A stretch of DNA of 64,000 bases from Nocardioides ochotonae (GCF_011420305.2 NZ_CP061769.1:3769001-3833000); one strand, 5' to 3'. Shown: positions 34,680-44,218, numbered from the stretch's first letter. The notes: generated from the letters alone by a model not told the origin. A program made the numbers and translations.

Positions 34680-35704
34680 ACGACCTTCTCTTCGAGCTCG
34701 CCACCCTCAGCGCGCTCTCGATCCTGATCGCTGGCTTCGTCGTCGGCATCGTGGTCGGCCTCACCGGCATGGGCGGCGGCGCCCTGATGACCCCGGCGCT
34801 GATCTTCCTGGGCGTGGGCGACACCGCCACCGTGGTCACCGCCGACCTCACCGCCGCGGCGGTCTACAAGACCGGCGGCGCGGTGGTGCACGCCCGCGAG
34901 GGCTCACCCAACCTCCAGATGGCGAAGTGGCTGATCCTCGGGTCGGTCCCCACCGCCCTGCTCGGCCCGCACGTGCTGGCCTGGTTCACCGACCCCGAGG
35001 ACCTCGACGACGTCCTCAAGCTGTGGATCGGCTTCGCGCTGCTGCTCGCGGCCGCCACCTATGCCCTGCGGCTCTACATCAACCTGCGCCGGGTGCGCGC
35101 CGGCGGACCCACCGGCGACCCCGACCCCACGATCCGCCCCATCCCGACCCTGCTGGTCGGCGCCCTCGGCGGCCTGCTCGTCGGCATCACCAGCGTCGGC
35201 TCCGGCTCGGTCATCATGATCGCGCTGCTGATGCTCTACCCCGGCCTCTCCGCGGTGCGCCTGGTCGGCACCGACCTGGTGCAGGCCATCCCGCTGGTGC
35301 TCGCCGCGGCGATCTCCAACATCGCGCTGCACGGCCTCGACTTCGCGCTGCTGCTGCCCCTGATCGCCGGCTCGGTGCCCGGCACGATCCTCGGCTCCAA
35401 GATCGCCCCGCGGGTGCCGCAGTCGTTCATCCGCCGCGCCATCGTCGTGGTGCTGACGATGTCCGGCGTCGCGCTGCTCGACAAGGCCGGCTGGGCGCCG
35501 CTCGGTGTGGAGGAGACCTACCCGATGCTGATCGCCGGCGTCGGCCTGGCCATGGTGTTCCTGGTCCCGCTCATCTGGGGATTCCTTCGCAAGGGCCAAG
35601 GGTTGCCGATGTTCGGCGCCCCGACGGTGGCCGAGCTCGACGCCCCGCAGTACGGCGAGCCGGTGCCGACAGCACGCGACTCCGGCCCCAGCGGATCCAC
35701 CTGA
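34676..35704 (+). CDS. TauE/SafE family anion permease
   Basis: 342 residues starting at GTG 34676, overlapping the preceding TGA. Two copies of the family motif are visible: GIVVGLTGMGGGALMTPALIFLGVGD near residue 25 and GLLVGITSVGSGSVIMIALLML near 165, among about eight membrane helices. The family moves sulfite, sulfonates or related anions. Co-translation with the APS kinase fusion suggests a sulfate or sulfite role. Ends before a strong terminator. Confidence 0.88.
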   Translation: MNDLLFELATLSALSILIAGFVVGIVVGLTGMGGGALMTPALIFLGVGDTATVVTADLTAAAVYKTGGAVVHAREGSPNLQMAKWLILGSVPTALLGPHVLAWFTDPEDLDDVLKLWIGFALLLAAATYALRLYINLRRVRAGGPTGDPDPTIRPIPTLLVGALGGLLVGITSVGSGSVIMIALLMLYPGLSAVRLVGTDLVQAIPLVLAAAISNIALHGLDFALLLPLIAGSVPGTILGSKIAPRVPQSFIRRAIVVVLTMSGVALLDKAGWAPLGVEETYPMLIAGVGLAMVFLVPLIWGFLRKGQGLPMFGAPTVAELDAPQYGEPVPTARDSGPSGST

Positions 35705-35760
35705 GGCACAGAGCGATCGACGCCCGTCTGACAGGCCTCGCGCAAGTCCCGCAACGCTAA

Positions 35761-35794
35761 CGGGCCCTGGACACCGCGAGGTGTCCAGGGCCCG
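35761..35794. terminator. Bidirectional terminator with GNRA loop
   Basis: Perfect 15-base stem (35761-35775 and 35780-35794) with a GCGA loop, then TTTCGCTT. It lies between the convergent TauE and UDP-glucose dehydrogenase genes. Confidence 0.9.
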
Positions 35795-35810
35795 TTTCGC
35801 TTGGCGAGAC

Positions 35811-37124
35811 TCAGGGGCGCCCGAGAGCGCGGTACGCCCAACCCGCGGCGCGCCAGGTGGCGGGCTCGAGGCAGTTGCGCCCGTCGATGATCTGCTTGCC
35901 CCGCACCAGCGGTGCGAGCTCCTCGGGGTCGAGGGCGACGTACTCGGGCCACTCGGTGAGCACCATGACGACGTCGGCGTCCTGCACCGCCTCCTTGACC
36001 GTGGAGGCGTAGGCCAGCTCGGGCCACTTCTTGCGGGCGTTGTGGATCGCCACGGGGTCGGTCACGGTGACCTTGGCACCCTGGAGCTGCATCTGCGCCG
36101 CCACGCTGAGCGCGGGCGAGTCGCGGATGTCGTCGGAGTCGGGCTTGAAGGCCGCGCCGAGCACCGCGACGGTGCGACCGACGATCGAGCCGCCGCACTG
36201 CTCGCGGGCCAGGTCCACCATCCGCACCCGCCGGCGCATGTTGATCGAGTCCACCTCGCTGAGGAAGCTCAGCGCCTGGTCCACGCCGAGCTCGCCGGCG
36301 CGCGCCATGAACGCTCGGATGTCCTTGGGCAGGCAGCCACCCCCGAAGCCGACGCCGGCGTTGAGGAAGCGCCGCCCGATGCGAACGTCGTGGCCGATCG
36401 CGTCCGCGAGCAGGGTGACGTCGGCGCCAGTGGCCTCGCACAGCTCGGCCATGGCGTTGATGAAGGAGATCTTGGTGGCGAGGAACGAGTTGGCCGCGAC
36501 CTTCACCAGCTGGGCGGTTGCGAGGTCGGCGATGATGCGCGGCGTGCCGTCGGCGAGCGCGTCCGCGTAGACCGCATCCAGGGTGGCCGTGGCGGCCCGG
36601 CCCTGCTCGGTGTCGGCCACGCCGTAGACGAACCGGTCGGGGTGCAGCGTGTCCTTGACGGCGAAGCCCTCGCGGAGGAACTCGGGGTTCCAGATGAGCT
36701 CGGCCTCCGGCTGTGCGTCGTGGATGCGCCGAGCGATCTCCTCGGCAGTGCCGACCGGGACCGTGGACTTGCCGACCACGACGTCGCCGGCCTTGAGCAG
36801 CGGCAGCACCGCGTCGACCGCCGAGTTCACGAACCGCATGTCCGCGGCGTTCTCGCCGGGCTTCTGCGGGGTGCCGACGCAGATGAAGTGCACCGTCGCC
36901 TCGGCAGCGGCGACCGCGTCGGTCGTGAACGCGAGGCGCCCGGACGCGCCCGCCTCGGTCAGCAGCTCGGGCAGCCCCGGCTCGAAGAACGGCGCCTCCC
37001 CCCGTGAGAGCGCGGCCACCTGCTCGGGGAGGACATCGACGCCGACCACCTCGTGCCCGAGCTTTGCCATGCACGCCGCGTGCACGGCACCGAGATAGCC
37101 ACAACCAAAAACGGAGATACGCAT
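35811..37124 (-). CDS. ugd: UDP-glucose 6-dehydrogenase
   Basis: 437 residues. N-terminal NAD loop MRISVFGCGYLGAVHAACMAKLGHEV, FICVGTPQKPG, KSTVPVGTAEEI, EFLREGFAVKDTLHPDR, the catalytic Cys in GVGFGGGCLPKDIRAF (about 255-270), and GAAFKPDSDDIRDSPAL. It oxidises UDP-glucose to UDP-glucuronate, a precursor of acidic exopolysaccharide. It is divergent from cysD and lies between two sulfur gene groups. Confidence 0.95.
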   Translation of the reverse strand: MRISVFGCGYLGAVHAACMAKLGHEVVGVDVLPEQVAALSRGEAPFFEPGLPELLTEAGASGRLAFTTDAVAAAEATVHFICVGTPQKPGENAADMRFVNSAVDAVLPLLKAGDVVVGKSTVPVGTAEEIARRIHDAQPEAELIWNPEFLREGFAVKDTLHPDRFVYGVADTEQGRAATATLDAVYADALADGTPRIIADLATAQLVKVAANSFLATKISFINAMAELCEATGADVTLLADAIGHDVRIGRRFLNAGVGFGGGCLPKDIRAFMARAGELGVDQALSFLSEVDSINMRRRVRMVDLAREQCGGSIVGRTVAVLGAAFKPDSDDIRDSPALSVAAQMQLQGAKVTVTDPVAIHNARKKWPELAYASTVKEAVQDADVVMVLTEWPEYVALDPEELAPLVRGKQIIDGRNCLEPATWRAAGWAYRALGRP

Positions 37125-37326
37125 GGCCGCATCGTAGGGGTGTTTGAGTAGCCCGTCTCACACCGCGTCCGGGGGTAATACAACGCACATCTCGCGACCA
37201 CCAGGCGGGACGCTGTCCGACTGTTTGCCGTGACTCACCACACTCTGCAGGAGTCCGGTTTGAGTCTCCGCGCCGACCCGCCGCTACGATGGCCGCTGCT
37301 ACCCCGATGAGAGGTCCCCTGTTTTC
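37125..37326. promoter_or_regulatory. ugd-cysD divergent promoter region
   Basis: 202 bases without a clear gene. A TACGAT box at 37285-37290 with a TTGAGT element 19 bases upstream could drive cysDN. A 13-codon reading frame ends with a TGA that overlaps the cysD ATG (TCATGA), but no Cys-rich leader was found. No riboswitch recognised. Confidence 0.4.
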
Positions 37327-38241
37327 ATGACCGAAACGCATGCCGACTACCGGCTGAGCCAGCTCGACCAGCTGGAGGCGGAGTCGATCCACATCTTCCG
37401 TGAGGTCGCCGCCGAGTTCGAGAAGCCCGTCCTGATGTTCTCGGGCGGCAAGGACTCCATCGTGATGATGCGCCTTGCCGAGAAGGCCTTCTACCCGGCC
37501 AAGATCCCGTTCCCGGTGCTCCAGGTGGACACCGGCTACGACTTCCCCGAGGTCCTCGAGACCCGCGACAACTGGGTGAACCGCCTCGGTGTGCGCCTGA
37601 TCGTCGCGAGCGTCGAGGAGGCGATCGCCAACGGCGTCGTCGTCGACGACGGCAAGACCAGCCGCAACCGCATGCAGATCGGCACCCTGCTCCACGCGAT
37701 CGAGGAGAACGGCTTCACCGCCGCCTTCGGTGGCGGCCGCCGCGACGAGGAGAAGGCCCGCGCCAAGGAGCGCGTCTACTCCCACCGCGACGAGTTCGGC
37801 CAGTGGGACCCGAAGATGCAGCGCCCCGAGCTGTGGAGCCTCTACAACGGGCGCATCCACGCGGGCGAGCACATGCGAATCTTCCCGATCTCCAACTGGA
37901 CCGAGCTGGACATCTGGGACTACATCGGGCGCGAGGGCATCGAGATCCCCTCGATCTACTTCTCCCACCAGCGCCGAGTCTTCGAGCGCGACGGGATGCT
38001 GCTCACCGAGTCGCCGTTCAACCCGTGCCGTCCCGGCGAGGTCGCCGAGGAGCGCACCGTGCGGTTCCGCACCGTCGGCGACCTGACGCTCACCGGCTGC
38101 GTGGAGTCCACCGCCTCGACCATCGAGGAGATCATCGACGAGGTCGCCGTGGCTCGGGTCACCGAGCGCGGCGCCACCCGTGGCGACGACCGGTTCTCCG
38201 AGGCCGCCATGGAGGACCGCAAGAAGGAAGGCTACTTCTGA
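37327..38241 (+). CDS. cysD: Sulfate adenylyltransferase subunit 2
   Basis: 304 residues, full length. PP-loop FSGGKDSIVM near residue 40, PVLQVDTGYDFPEV, AFGGGRRDEEKARAKERVYS, NWTELDIWDYIGREGIEIPSIYFSH, and GCVESTASTIEEII. It catalyses ATP + sulfate to APS and pyrophosphate together with CysN. Its TGA overlaps the cysN ATG (TGATG), so the two are coupled. Divergent from ugd. Confidence 0.97.
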   Translation: MTETHADYRLSQLDQLEAESIHIFREVAAEFEKPVLMFSGGKDSIVMMRLAEKAFYPAKIPFPVLQVDTGYDFPEVLETRDNWVNRLGVRLIVASVEEAIANGVVVDDGKTSRNRMQIGTLLHAIEENGFTAAFGGGRRDEEKARAKERVYSHRDEFGQWDPKMQRPELWSLYNGRIHAGEHMRIFPISNWTELDIWDYIGREGIEIPSIYFSHQRRVFERDGMLLTESPFNPCRPGEVAEERTVRFRTVGDLTLTGCVESTASTIEEIIDEVAVARVTERGATRGDDRFSEAAMEDRKKEGYF

Positions 38242-39515
38242 TGGGCACCATCAAGAGCGACAAGATGGACCTGCTGAGGTTCGCCACCGCCGGCTCCGTG
38301 GACGACGGCAAGTCGACCCTCATCGGCCGGCTCCTCCTCGACTCCAAGTCGATCTTCGAGGACCAGCTCGAGGCCGTCGAGGCCACCAGCGCCTCCAAGG
38401 GCTACGACTACACCGACCTCGCGCTGCTGACCGACGGTCTGCGCTCCGAGCGCGAGCAGGGCATCACCATCGACGTGGCCTACCGCTACTTCGCGACGCC
38501 CAACCGCAAGTTCATCATCGCCGACACCCCCGGGCACGTGCAGTACACCCGCAACATGGTCACCGGCGCCTCCACCGCCGACCTCGGCCTGGTGCTCGTC
38601 GACGCCCGTCAGGGCCTGACCGAGCAGTCGCGCCGTCACGCAGTGATCCTCTCGCTGCTGCGGGTCCCCCACCTGGTGCTCGCGGTGAACAAGATGGACC
38701 TGGTCGACTTCGACCAGGAGGTCTACAACAAGATCCACGCCGAGTTCACCCAGTTCGCCACCAAGCTCAACATCCCGGACCTCGAGGTCATCCCGATCTC
38801 CGCGCTCCAGGGCGACAACGTCGTGAACCGCTCCGAGAACATGGCCTGGTACTCCGGTCCCACGCTCATGCACCACCTCGAGCACGTGCACGTCGCCTCC
38901 GACCGCGACCTGATCGACGCCCGCTTCCCGGTGCAGTACGTCGTGCGCCCGAAGTCCGACGAGCACCACGACTACCGCGGCTACGGCGGCATGGTCGCCG
39001 GCGGCGTCCTCAAGCCCGGCGACGAGGTCGTCGTGCTGCCCTCGGGCATGACCTCCAAGATCGCCGGCATCGACCTGTTCGACCGCGAGATCACCGAGGC
39101 GTTCCCGCCCATGAGCGTGACGATCCGCCTCGAGGACGACGTGGACGTGTCGCGCGGCGACATGATCGCCCGGGTCAAGAACGCCCCGCAGCCCAGCCAG
39201 GACATCGACGCGATGATCTGCTGGATGACCACCACCCCGCTCAAGCCGCGGCAGAAGCTGGCCATCAAGCACACCACCCGCACCGCCCGGGCCCTGGTGA
39301 AGGACATCCAGTACCGCCTGGACGTCAACACCCTGCACCGCGACCAGGAGACCAAGGAGCTCGGCGTCAACGAGATCGGCCGCGTGCAGCTGCGTACCAC
39401 CGTGCCGCTGCTCTGCGACCCGTACTCGAAGAACCGGACCACCGGCTCCTTCATCCTCATCGACGAGGCAACTGGAATCACCGTTGGCGCTGGCATGATC
39501 AACAGCGCTAGTTGA
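38241..39515 (+). CDS. cysN: Sulfate adenylyltransferase subunit 1 (GTPase)
   Basis: 424 residues. EF-Tu-like GTPase: P-loop AGSVDDGKSTLIGRLL, EREQGITIDVAYRYF, DTPGHVQYTRNMVTGAS, and NKMDLVDF, then beta-barrel domains. GTP hydrolysis drives APS formation by CysD. There is no C-terminal CysC domain, consistent with a separate APS kinase at 32898. A perfect 16-base hairpin follows. Confidence 0.97.
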   Translation: MGTIKSDKMDLLRFATAGSVDDGKSTLIGRLLLDSKSIFEDQLEAVEATSASKGYDYTDLALLTDGLRSEREQGITIDVAYRYFATPNRKFIIADTPGHVQYTRNMVTGASTADLGLVLVDARQGLTEQSRRHAVILSLLRVPHLVLAVNKMDLVDFDQEVYNKIHAEFTQFATKLNIPDLEVIPISALQGDNVVNRSENMAWYSGPTLMHHLEHVHVASDRDLIDARFPVQYVVRPKSDEHHDYRGYGGMVAGGVLKPGDEVVVLPSGMTSKIAGIDLFDREITEAFPPMSVTIRLEDDVDVSRGDMIARVKNAPQPSQDIDAMICWMTTTPLKPRQKLAIKHTTRTARALVKDIQYRLDVNTLHRDQETKELGVNEIGRVQLRTTVPLLCDPYSKNRTTGSFILIDEATGITVGAGMINSAS

Positions 39516-39533
39516 TCCTGCCATAGGCACCAC

Positions 39534-39580
39534 AATCGGCGAAACGACTTGGCAGCCAGGGCTGAGTCGTTTCGCCGATT
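39534..39580 (+). terminator. cysDN terminator
   Basis: Perfect 16-base arms (39534-39549 and 39565-39580) with a 15-base loop containing a nested AGCC/GGCT. It follows the cysN stop by 18 bases. Confidence 0.85.
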
Positions 39581-40572
39581 CGCATTTTGGCCACTGATCA
39601 CAGATCGGCGCCAACTGAAGCACGGCACGTCAACCATGATCCCCACGCGTAGCTGCTAGGGGACAGCACCGCCAGCGAGTCCGGGAGTTCCTCGCTCGCG
39701 GCGTGCTTGCAACCGACGCATCCGTCCACCGCGACCGCCTCGAACTGCGGACAGCGGTTGAGCCGCAGGCCGGGTCTCCAACCTCCGCTTCGAGCAGCCC
39801 TCGACCATGACGTATAACCACCGTAGACCGATGCCGTTGCGGATCGGGGTGCGCTGCGGTCATCACGCTCACGTCCCTATAGCCGTCTGGCGTGGCGCCG
39901 CACGTACAAGACAACGATGAGAACGCTCACGCCATCGAAGCAAGTAGAGTCATTGATCAGCACCCGCCTGTCTTTAGGGCCAGGGCGGCGGCGCTGGCGG
40001 TGTCCCACGGGGCGCCAATCCCCTCGGCGACGCGGCCAACTGCGACTGCTGCACGATCATCGCCTCGAGCGCGCCGCGGCCGGCGGCGCGAGAGCTTCGA
40101 TTCGTGGCTCACCCCTCTGGTGTCCCTCGGCGTCACCCGTGTGCCCGTGGCCGGTACACACATAGCGCCGACTGGTCGCGACCAAGGTCGTCGGACGCCG
40201 CCGAAGTAGTTCGGGAAGGGCCGAGGCACGATGTTTCGTCGGCTACCTTCGTCGCCGAACCCTAGGCACCACCAGCCAGCGCCGACGCCCGTCACGGAAG
40301 CACGGCGCGATTAGGCCGATCACAACGAGGTCGATCTCAACGAGTCAGCAGAAACTTGCTCGGCTCAGGGAATGCGGACGTAGCATCGGACATTGTCAAG
40401 GTCTTCAGATCGCGAGGGAGACCTTCCATCTTGCGGAGACGTAGACCAACCCCGGAGAAGAACGTCACGCCCTCAGCCGTCCAATCAGTTCGCGACTATT
40501 ATCGAACTTTAATGTTCCGAACATCCAAAGCAATCCACCCGAGCATATCCGCGCCTGCCTGGCATTGCCATT
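39581..40572. other. About 1 kb orphan intergenic stretch at the EPS island edge
   Basis: No convincing gene on either strand. Reading frames are short, lack ribosome sites and show no strong codon bias. Base composition drops toward the right, matching the adjacent island. One 43-codon minus frame (40337-40468) and a broken-looking frame near 39660-39780 may be remnants, but neither is recognised. No inverted terminal repeats or transposase fragments are seen. Confidence 0.4.
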
Positions 40573-41052
40573 TTACCGGCCCAGATCTCTGATCACCCTA
40601 GCCGGAACACCGCCAACTATCGTATTAGCCGCGACATCCTTCGTCACTACCGCACCAGCAGCGACAACCGCACCTGCGCCAATTGTGACACCGGGCAGAA
40701 TCGTCGCCGCGCTACCAATCCACGCCCCGTCTCCAATCGAGATTGGCATGGATAGACCGACACCTGCACGCACACGAGGATCACTCATGTCATGCGAGCT
40801 TGTAACAATTCGTACGCCTATTCCGATGCCGACATTGCTGCCAATGAATACGGGCGCGCGATTATCGATTACCGTGCCCTCATTGACCGTCGAGCGTCGA
40901 CCCACGGTCAGGTTCGTCGACCTAATCGAAACGCACGGGAATATTCTGGACCTTAGCGCAATGCGAACCCCCAAGCCACGAAGTGCCAGCGTCCGCAGAC
41001 GGAACGGCAGCATTCGAGAGCCGAGAATCGAATTAAGTACCCCCAAGCGCAT
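40573..41052 (-). CDS. Left-handed beta-helix acetyltransferase (hexapeptide repeat)
   Basis: 159 residues from ATG 41050-41052, preceded by GAGGAGAGG. Hexapeptide repeats run through VNEGTVIDNRAPVFIGSNVGIGIGV and ISIGDGAWIGSAATILPGVTIGAGAVVAAGAVVTKDVAANTIVGGVPARVI, the WbbJ/NodL-type O-acetyltransferase pattern. HD in SSHDMSD fits the active-site position. It would add acetyl to a sugar of the polymer. Last gene of the six-gene EPS operon, two bases after the flippase. Confidence 0.9.
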   Translation of the reverse strand: MRLGVLNSILGSRMLPFRLRTLALRGLGVRIALRSRIFPCVSIRSTNLTVGRRSTVNEGTVIDNRAPVFIGSNVGIGIGVRIVTSSHDMSDPRVRAGVGLSMPISIGDGAWIGSAATILPGVTIGAGAVVAAGAVVTKDVAANTIVGGVPARVIRDLGR

Positions 41053-41054
41053 AG

Positions 41055-42311
41055 TCACCCTCTCCTCTTCCATGACCAAATTACGAAAAGATAACCGCAG
41101 ACTCGGACGCCCTGCCCGAGGGATACCGCCCCTAGCGCGCCGGCGGCCCCCCACGCCATGCCCGCGGGAAGTAAGAGTGCCAGACCAATCGCCGCCCCCA
41201 CAAAAGACCAGAATGAAAGACGAGACACCGCGCCAATAGCCACGAGACATGACCGCCCGAGAATGACCTCGGCGAGCGCAAGCCCCAGGTAGAGACCTGC
41301 CCACGCCGCCACACTGGACGAAACGCTGACCGTCCCCGCGCTAAGCCATTCCAACGCAGGGACACCAAAGAGAGCCGAGCACATCAAACTTCCGGACGCG
41401 AATAACGCTGCAGCCAACGCGGCCACAAAAACGCGTTTCAGGAGTTCCTTCTCGCGTGCCCGAGGAACCCACGCCTGCAGCACGTTGGCCACCGGAGCGA
41501 ATGCAGACAGAAGTTGCTTCTGAGCCTTGTCTACAAGAACAAAAAGGGGGGCCGAGGGCGCACCCGACCCTGCGATAATGATCACGGGGGAAAGTGTATA
41601 GATCGACCCAGTAAAACTAGTCGAAACCGAATGTTTTCCTCTACCAAGCAAGGCGCCGATTGAGTCGTCGGGTGAGTGCGCAAACGCCTGCCGAAGCGCG
41701 CATCCTACGCTATTCGTTGCTCGCAACCAACCATGAAGACAGCCGAATAGCGGCGCTAAGACCAAGACTGCCATCCCCGACGCAAAGGCAGTTTCTGAGT
41801 CCTCTTGAAGGAGAAGAATGCCCAGCACATTTCCGAGGGATCGCGGCATAGAATCCGTGATGAAGACCGACCACCCGTCCTTCACGCCAAGAAAGAACCA
41901 GGTCATACCAAGGCCCGCAAGGCCGTTCGTAAGCATGCCGGCGACAGCCAGCACTCGGTGCGAATCAGTCAATGCGAGCAAAAGCAATCCGCCCGTAATC
42001 AGGACGGGAGCAGAAATGCTCCATCGCAAGCGAAGCGAACTCAGAACCAACCGACGGCGGTCACCGACACTTGCCCGGGCGACCAAAGCCGGTCCCTCGA
42101 CGCCCCAACCGTAGAGAATGAGGACCGCGCAGAAACCGCCCACCGCCTGACCCACTGCGAATGCAGCCCACGCGGACGCTCCAACCGCCTCGATTAGCGT
42201 CGGCACAAGCAAGATCGAGGAGACCGCAACCAGGACCATGCCTAAAACGAGCGGTGTCAGCTGCAGACGAAACACCACGCCGACCACCCTGCTGGGCCGT
42301 GCCCACGTCAC
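41055..42311 (-). CDS. Oligosaccharide flippase (Wzx-like)
   Basis: 418 residues from GTG 42309-42311. Around 12 hydrophobic helices are spread evenly with short charged loops (for example VLVAVSSILLVPTLIEAVGASAWAAFAVGQ near the N-terminus, a polysaccharide-export hallmark, and SFTGSIYTLSPVIIIAGSG in the middle). Wzx proteins flip lipid-linked repeat units across the membrane. GTGA overlap with the upstream acetyltransferase indicates coupling. Base composition is clearly less G+C-rich than the window average. Confidence 0.8.
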   Translation of the reverse strand: MTWARPSRVVGVVFRLQLTPLVLGMVLVAVSSILLVPTLIEAVGASAWAAFAVGQAVGGFCAVLILYGWGVEGPALVARASVGDRRRLVLSSLRLRWSISAPVLITGGLLLLALTDSHRVLAVAGMLTNGLAGLGMTWFFLGVKDGWSVFITDSMPRSLGNVLGILLLQEDSETAFASGMAVLVLAPLFGCLHGWLRATNSVGCALRQAFAHSPDDSIGALLGRGKHSVSTSFTGSIYTLSPVIIIAGSGAPSAPLFVLVDKAQKQLLSAFAPVANVLQAWVPRAREKELLKRVFVAALAAALFASGSLMCSALFGVPALEWLSAGTVSVSSSVAAWAGLYLGLALAEVILGRSCLVAIGAVSRLSFWSFVGAAIGLALLLPAGMAWGAAGALGAVSLGQGVRVCGYLFVIWSWKRRG

Positions 42312-42766
42312 TTTTCACCGGCGGCGCGGCCAGTCACCCCCACACGCTTCGCAGGAACGCCCGCCCAGACTTCTCCTTCTCCCGTGCTACGCAGAACGAC
42401 CGCGTTGGCACCAACAATCGTGCCACGTCGCAGGACCAGCGTCTGGCCTCCACGGAACAGAACTTTGGAACCGGCTCCCAGGACGACCTCGTCCTCAATG
42501 ATCACGCCACCAGATGTAGAGCCCGAAAGCGCCCCATACGGATCTTGGTCCGCCCGCCCGATCGTGACTCCTTGAAACAGATACACGCCCCGACCGATCA
42601 CCGTCGACTCATGGACCACCAATCCGACCGCCCCGTGTGGCAGACGGAGACCAAGGCCGATCGGGCATCTCCTTGGGATCTCAACGCCTAAGAACTTTAG
42701 AGCCAAGTATCCAACTGGCTCGAGCCGCGTACCGTACAGCGAGAACATGCGCTCCGCTAGATTCAC
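42308..42766 (-). CDS. Serine-acetyltransferase-like hexapeptide transferase
   Basis: 152 residues from GTG 42764-42766. The short N-terminal helix and KFLGVEIPRRCPIGLGLRLPHGAVGLVVHESTVIGRGVYLFQGVTIGR follow the CysE/SAT left-handed helix layout, ending VWAGVPAKRVGV. In EPS clusters such proteins usually acetylate sugars instead of serine. The GTG abuts the TAA of the previous frame (TAAGTG), so the operon is tightly packed. Confidence 0.85.
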   Translation of the reverse strand: MNLAERMFSLYGTRLEPVGYLALKFLGVEIPRRCPIGLGLRLPHGAVGLVVHESTVIGRGVYLFQGVTIGRADQDPYGALSGSTSGGVIIEDEVVLGAGSKVLFRGGQTLVLRRGTIVGANAVVLRSTGEGEVWAGVPAKRVGVTGRAAGEK

Positions 42767-43102
42767 TTAAACTCCCCGAACTATAGGCCAATAGGTATCG
42801 CACGAATCGTTCCTGCCTTGACGATTCACAGCAGCTCGAGCCGTCAACGCGAAGCCAACAACTATCCATAGCATCAAAGTCGACAAGTCCGGGCCAGCGA
42901 TCATCGTCGCCGTTAGAAGTGCAGCCAGCGACGCACCGAAGGTGACGAAGCGATCAGGCTGCGCCGCAAACGAAATTGCAGAGATTGCCGTCAGCACGTC
43001 CCCAGCCATAAGGATAAGTGCCGCGTACTTATGGCTCCCGAGCACAGCGACGATGCCGGGATAGCCGACGCCAGCCCAAAGATGGTGATAGCCACTACCC
43101 AA
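42767..43102 (-). CDS. Short membrane protein, possible C-terminal remnant of a Wzy polymerase
   Basis: 111 codons from a TTG at 43100-43102 overlapping the upstream GT stop; no ribosome site is visible. LGSGYHHLWAGVGYPGIVAVLGSHKYAALILMAGDVLTAISAISFAA and VTFGASLAALLTATMIAGPDLSTLMLWIVVGFALTARA are membrane segments that resemble the last helices of O-antigen polymerases, but the preceding ten helices and the periplasmic loop are missing. Interpretation: a deletion that left the 3' end of wzy in frame with the operon, or a genuine small membrane protein. A full ligase/polymerase gene is present at 56911. Confidence 0.5.
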   Translation of the reverse strand: MGSGYHHLWAGVGYPGIVAVLGSHKYAALILMAGDVLTAISAISFAAQPDRFVTFGASLAALLTATMIAGPDLSTLMLWIVVGFALTARAAVNRQGRNDSCDTYWPIVRGV

Positions 43103-44204
43103 CGGCTTTCATGACTCGCTCAAGCGCCCCACGATGCTGAGCAATCCAGGACGTCAACGAGTGACTTTCGACCCAAGTTCGGCGAGCCTCCGGAGAATTG
43201 CTGAGGGCACCCTCGAAGGCACGAATCCAACCATTGACATCGTCTCCATCGGGAACAACATGACCGCCCATCTCGGAGATTACTCGCTCCGCGCCCGACC
43301 CGACGTGCGTCACGGCAGGGAGGCCACATGCGGCGGCTTCAGCCATGGTGGTCGTCGGATACCCCTCGCCGGCACCGGTGGACGTAAACATGAAGATATC
43401 GGACGCCCAGTAAAGCGTTCGCGTATCCGTAACGTGACCCATAAGCCGAATCCGATCCGAACCCGCCGCGGCATCCCTGAGAGACTCGTCCTCTGAACCG
43501 CGGCCAGCAACTAGGGTGGCCCCCCGCCATTCCCAACCTGCGCGGATTGCCAACATCGGCCGCTTGCCAGCGTCGGTGCGGCCGATCCAAAGAACCGTCG
43601 GGGTGTCACCTAGGTCCAACGCCGCGCGAGCGGTCGCCTTTTCTTCGGGTGTAGGTTCGCGGAAGTACTCGGTGTTGACGCAGTTTTCGATAACTTCCAC
43701 AGGAACTCCGGGGCCGACTAGCCGCCGAACGTCGCTCGCAACCTCGTTCGATACGCATATGATCAAACTTGCGGACCTAGCGGCGCGGCTGTATGCCCAT
43801 CGTATGGGCGCGGCGGCTCTCCCAGTCGGCAGTCGACCGTGCTCAGTCCAGACAACTGGGGCCAAGAGCGAGACTGCCTTCGTGAAAGCTATTTGTTCGC
43901 GCTTGAACTGCATGTGGTAATAGTCAGATACAGACTGCTGTGCGGCCCGTATTACTCGTGCCCGTTCTCGCCGCATCTTGAGAACCCCACGCAGCATCGT
44001 GCGCTTTGACCATTTCGGACCGAGTTGAAGATCGATCTGGCTGCCTGTCCAATTCGGCAGTGATCCAATGAGACTAGACCGTACGAACTTTGACCCAGGT
44101 TCGCCGTAGAGCCGGCAGAGATAGGCTTCCGCCCCACCCGGAACATTGGACTGCGCGATAACCGTCGCAACGGGTAGTTCCGCGGTGGGCTCATCCGAGT
44201 TCAT
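43095..44204 (-). CDS. Glycosyltransferase family 4
   Basis: About 369 residues from ATG 44202-44204; a TTG at 44222 overlapping the previous stop is an alternative. GT-B: VPGGAEAYLCRLYGEPG (acceptor side), VWTEHGRLPTG, ICVSNEVASDVRRLVG, VLWIGRTDAGKRPMLAIRA, and SDIFMFTSTGAGEGYPTTTMAEAAACGLPAVTH with the Glu-rich donor site. Adds a sugar to the polymer. Second gene of the EPS operon and of lower G+C. Confidence 0.88.
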   Translation of the reverse strand: MNSDEPTAELPVATVIAQSNVPGGAEAYLCRLYGEPGSKFVRSSLIGSLPNWTGSQIDLQLGPKWSKRTMLRGVLKMRRERARVIRAAQQSVSDYYHMQFKREQIAFTKAVSLLAPVVWTEHGRLPTGRAAAPIRWAYSRAARSASLIICVSNEVASDVRRLVGPGVPVEVIENCVNTEYFREPTPEEKATARAALDLGDTPTVLWIGRTDAGKRPMLAIRAGWEWRGATLVAGRGSEDESLRDAAAGSDRIRLMGHVTDTRTLYWASDIFMFTSTGAGEGYPTTTMAEAAACGLPAVTHVGSGAERVISEMGGHVVPDGDDVNGWIRAFEGALSNSPEARRTWVESHSLTSWIAQHRGALERVMKAVG

Positions 44205-44218
44205 TGCGGGGGGCACTC

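Noticed and set aside
40337..40468. A 43-codon minus-strand frame near the EPS island edge
   Set aside because: No ribosome site, no coding bias and no recognisable motif.
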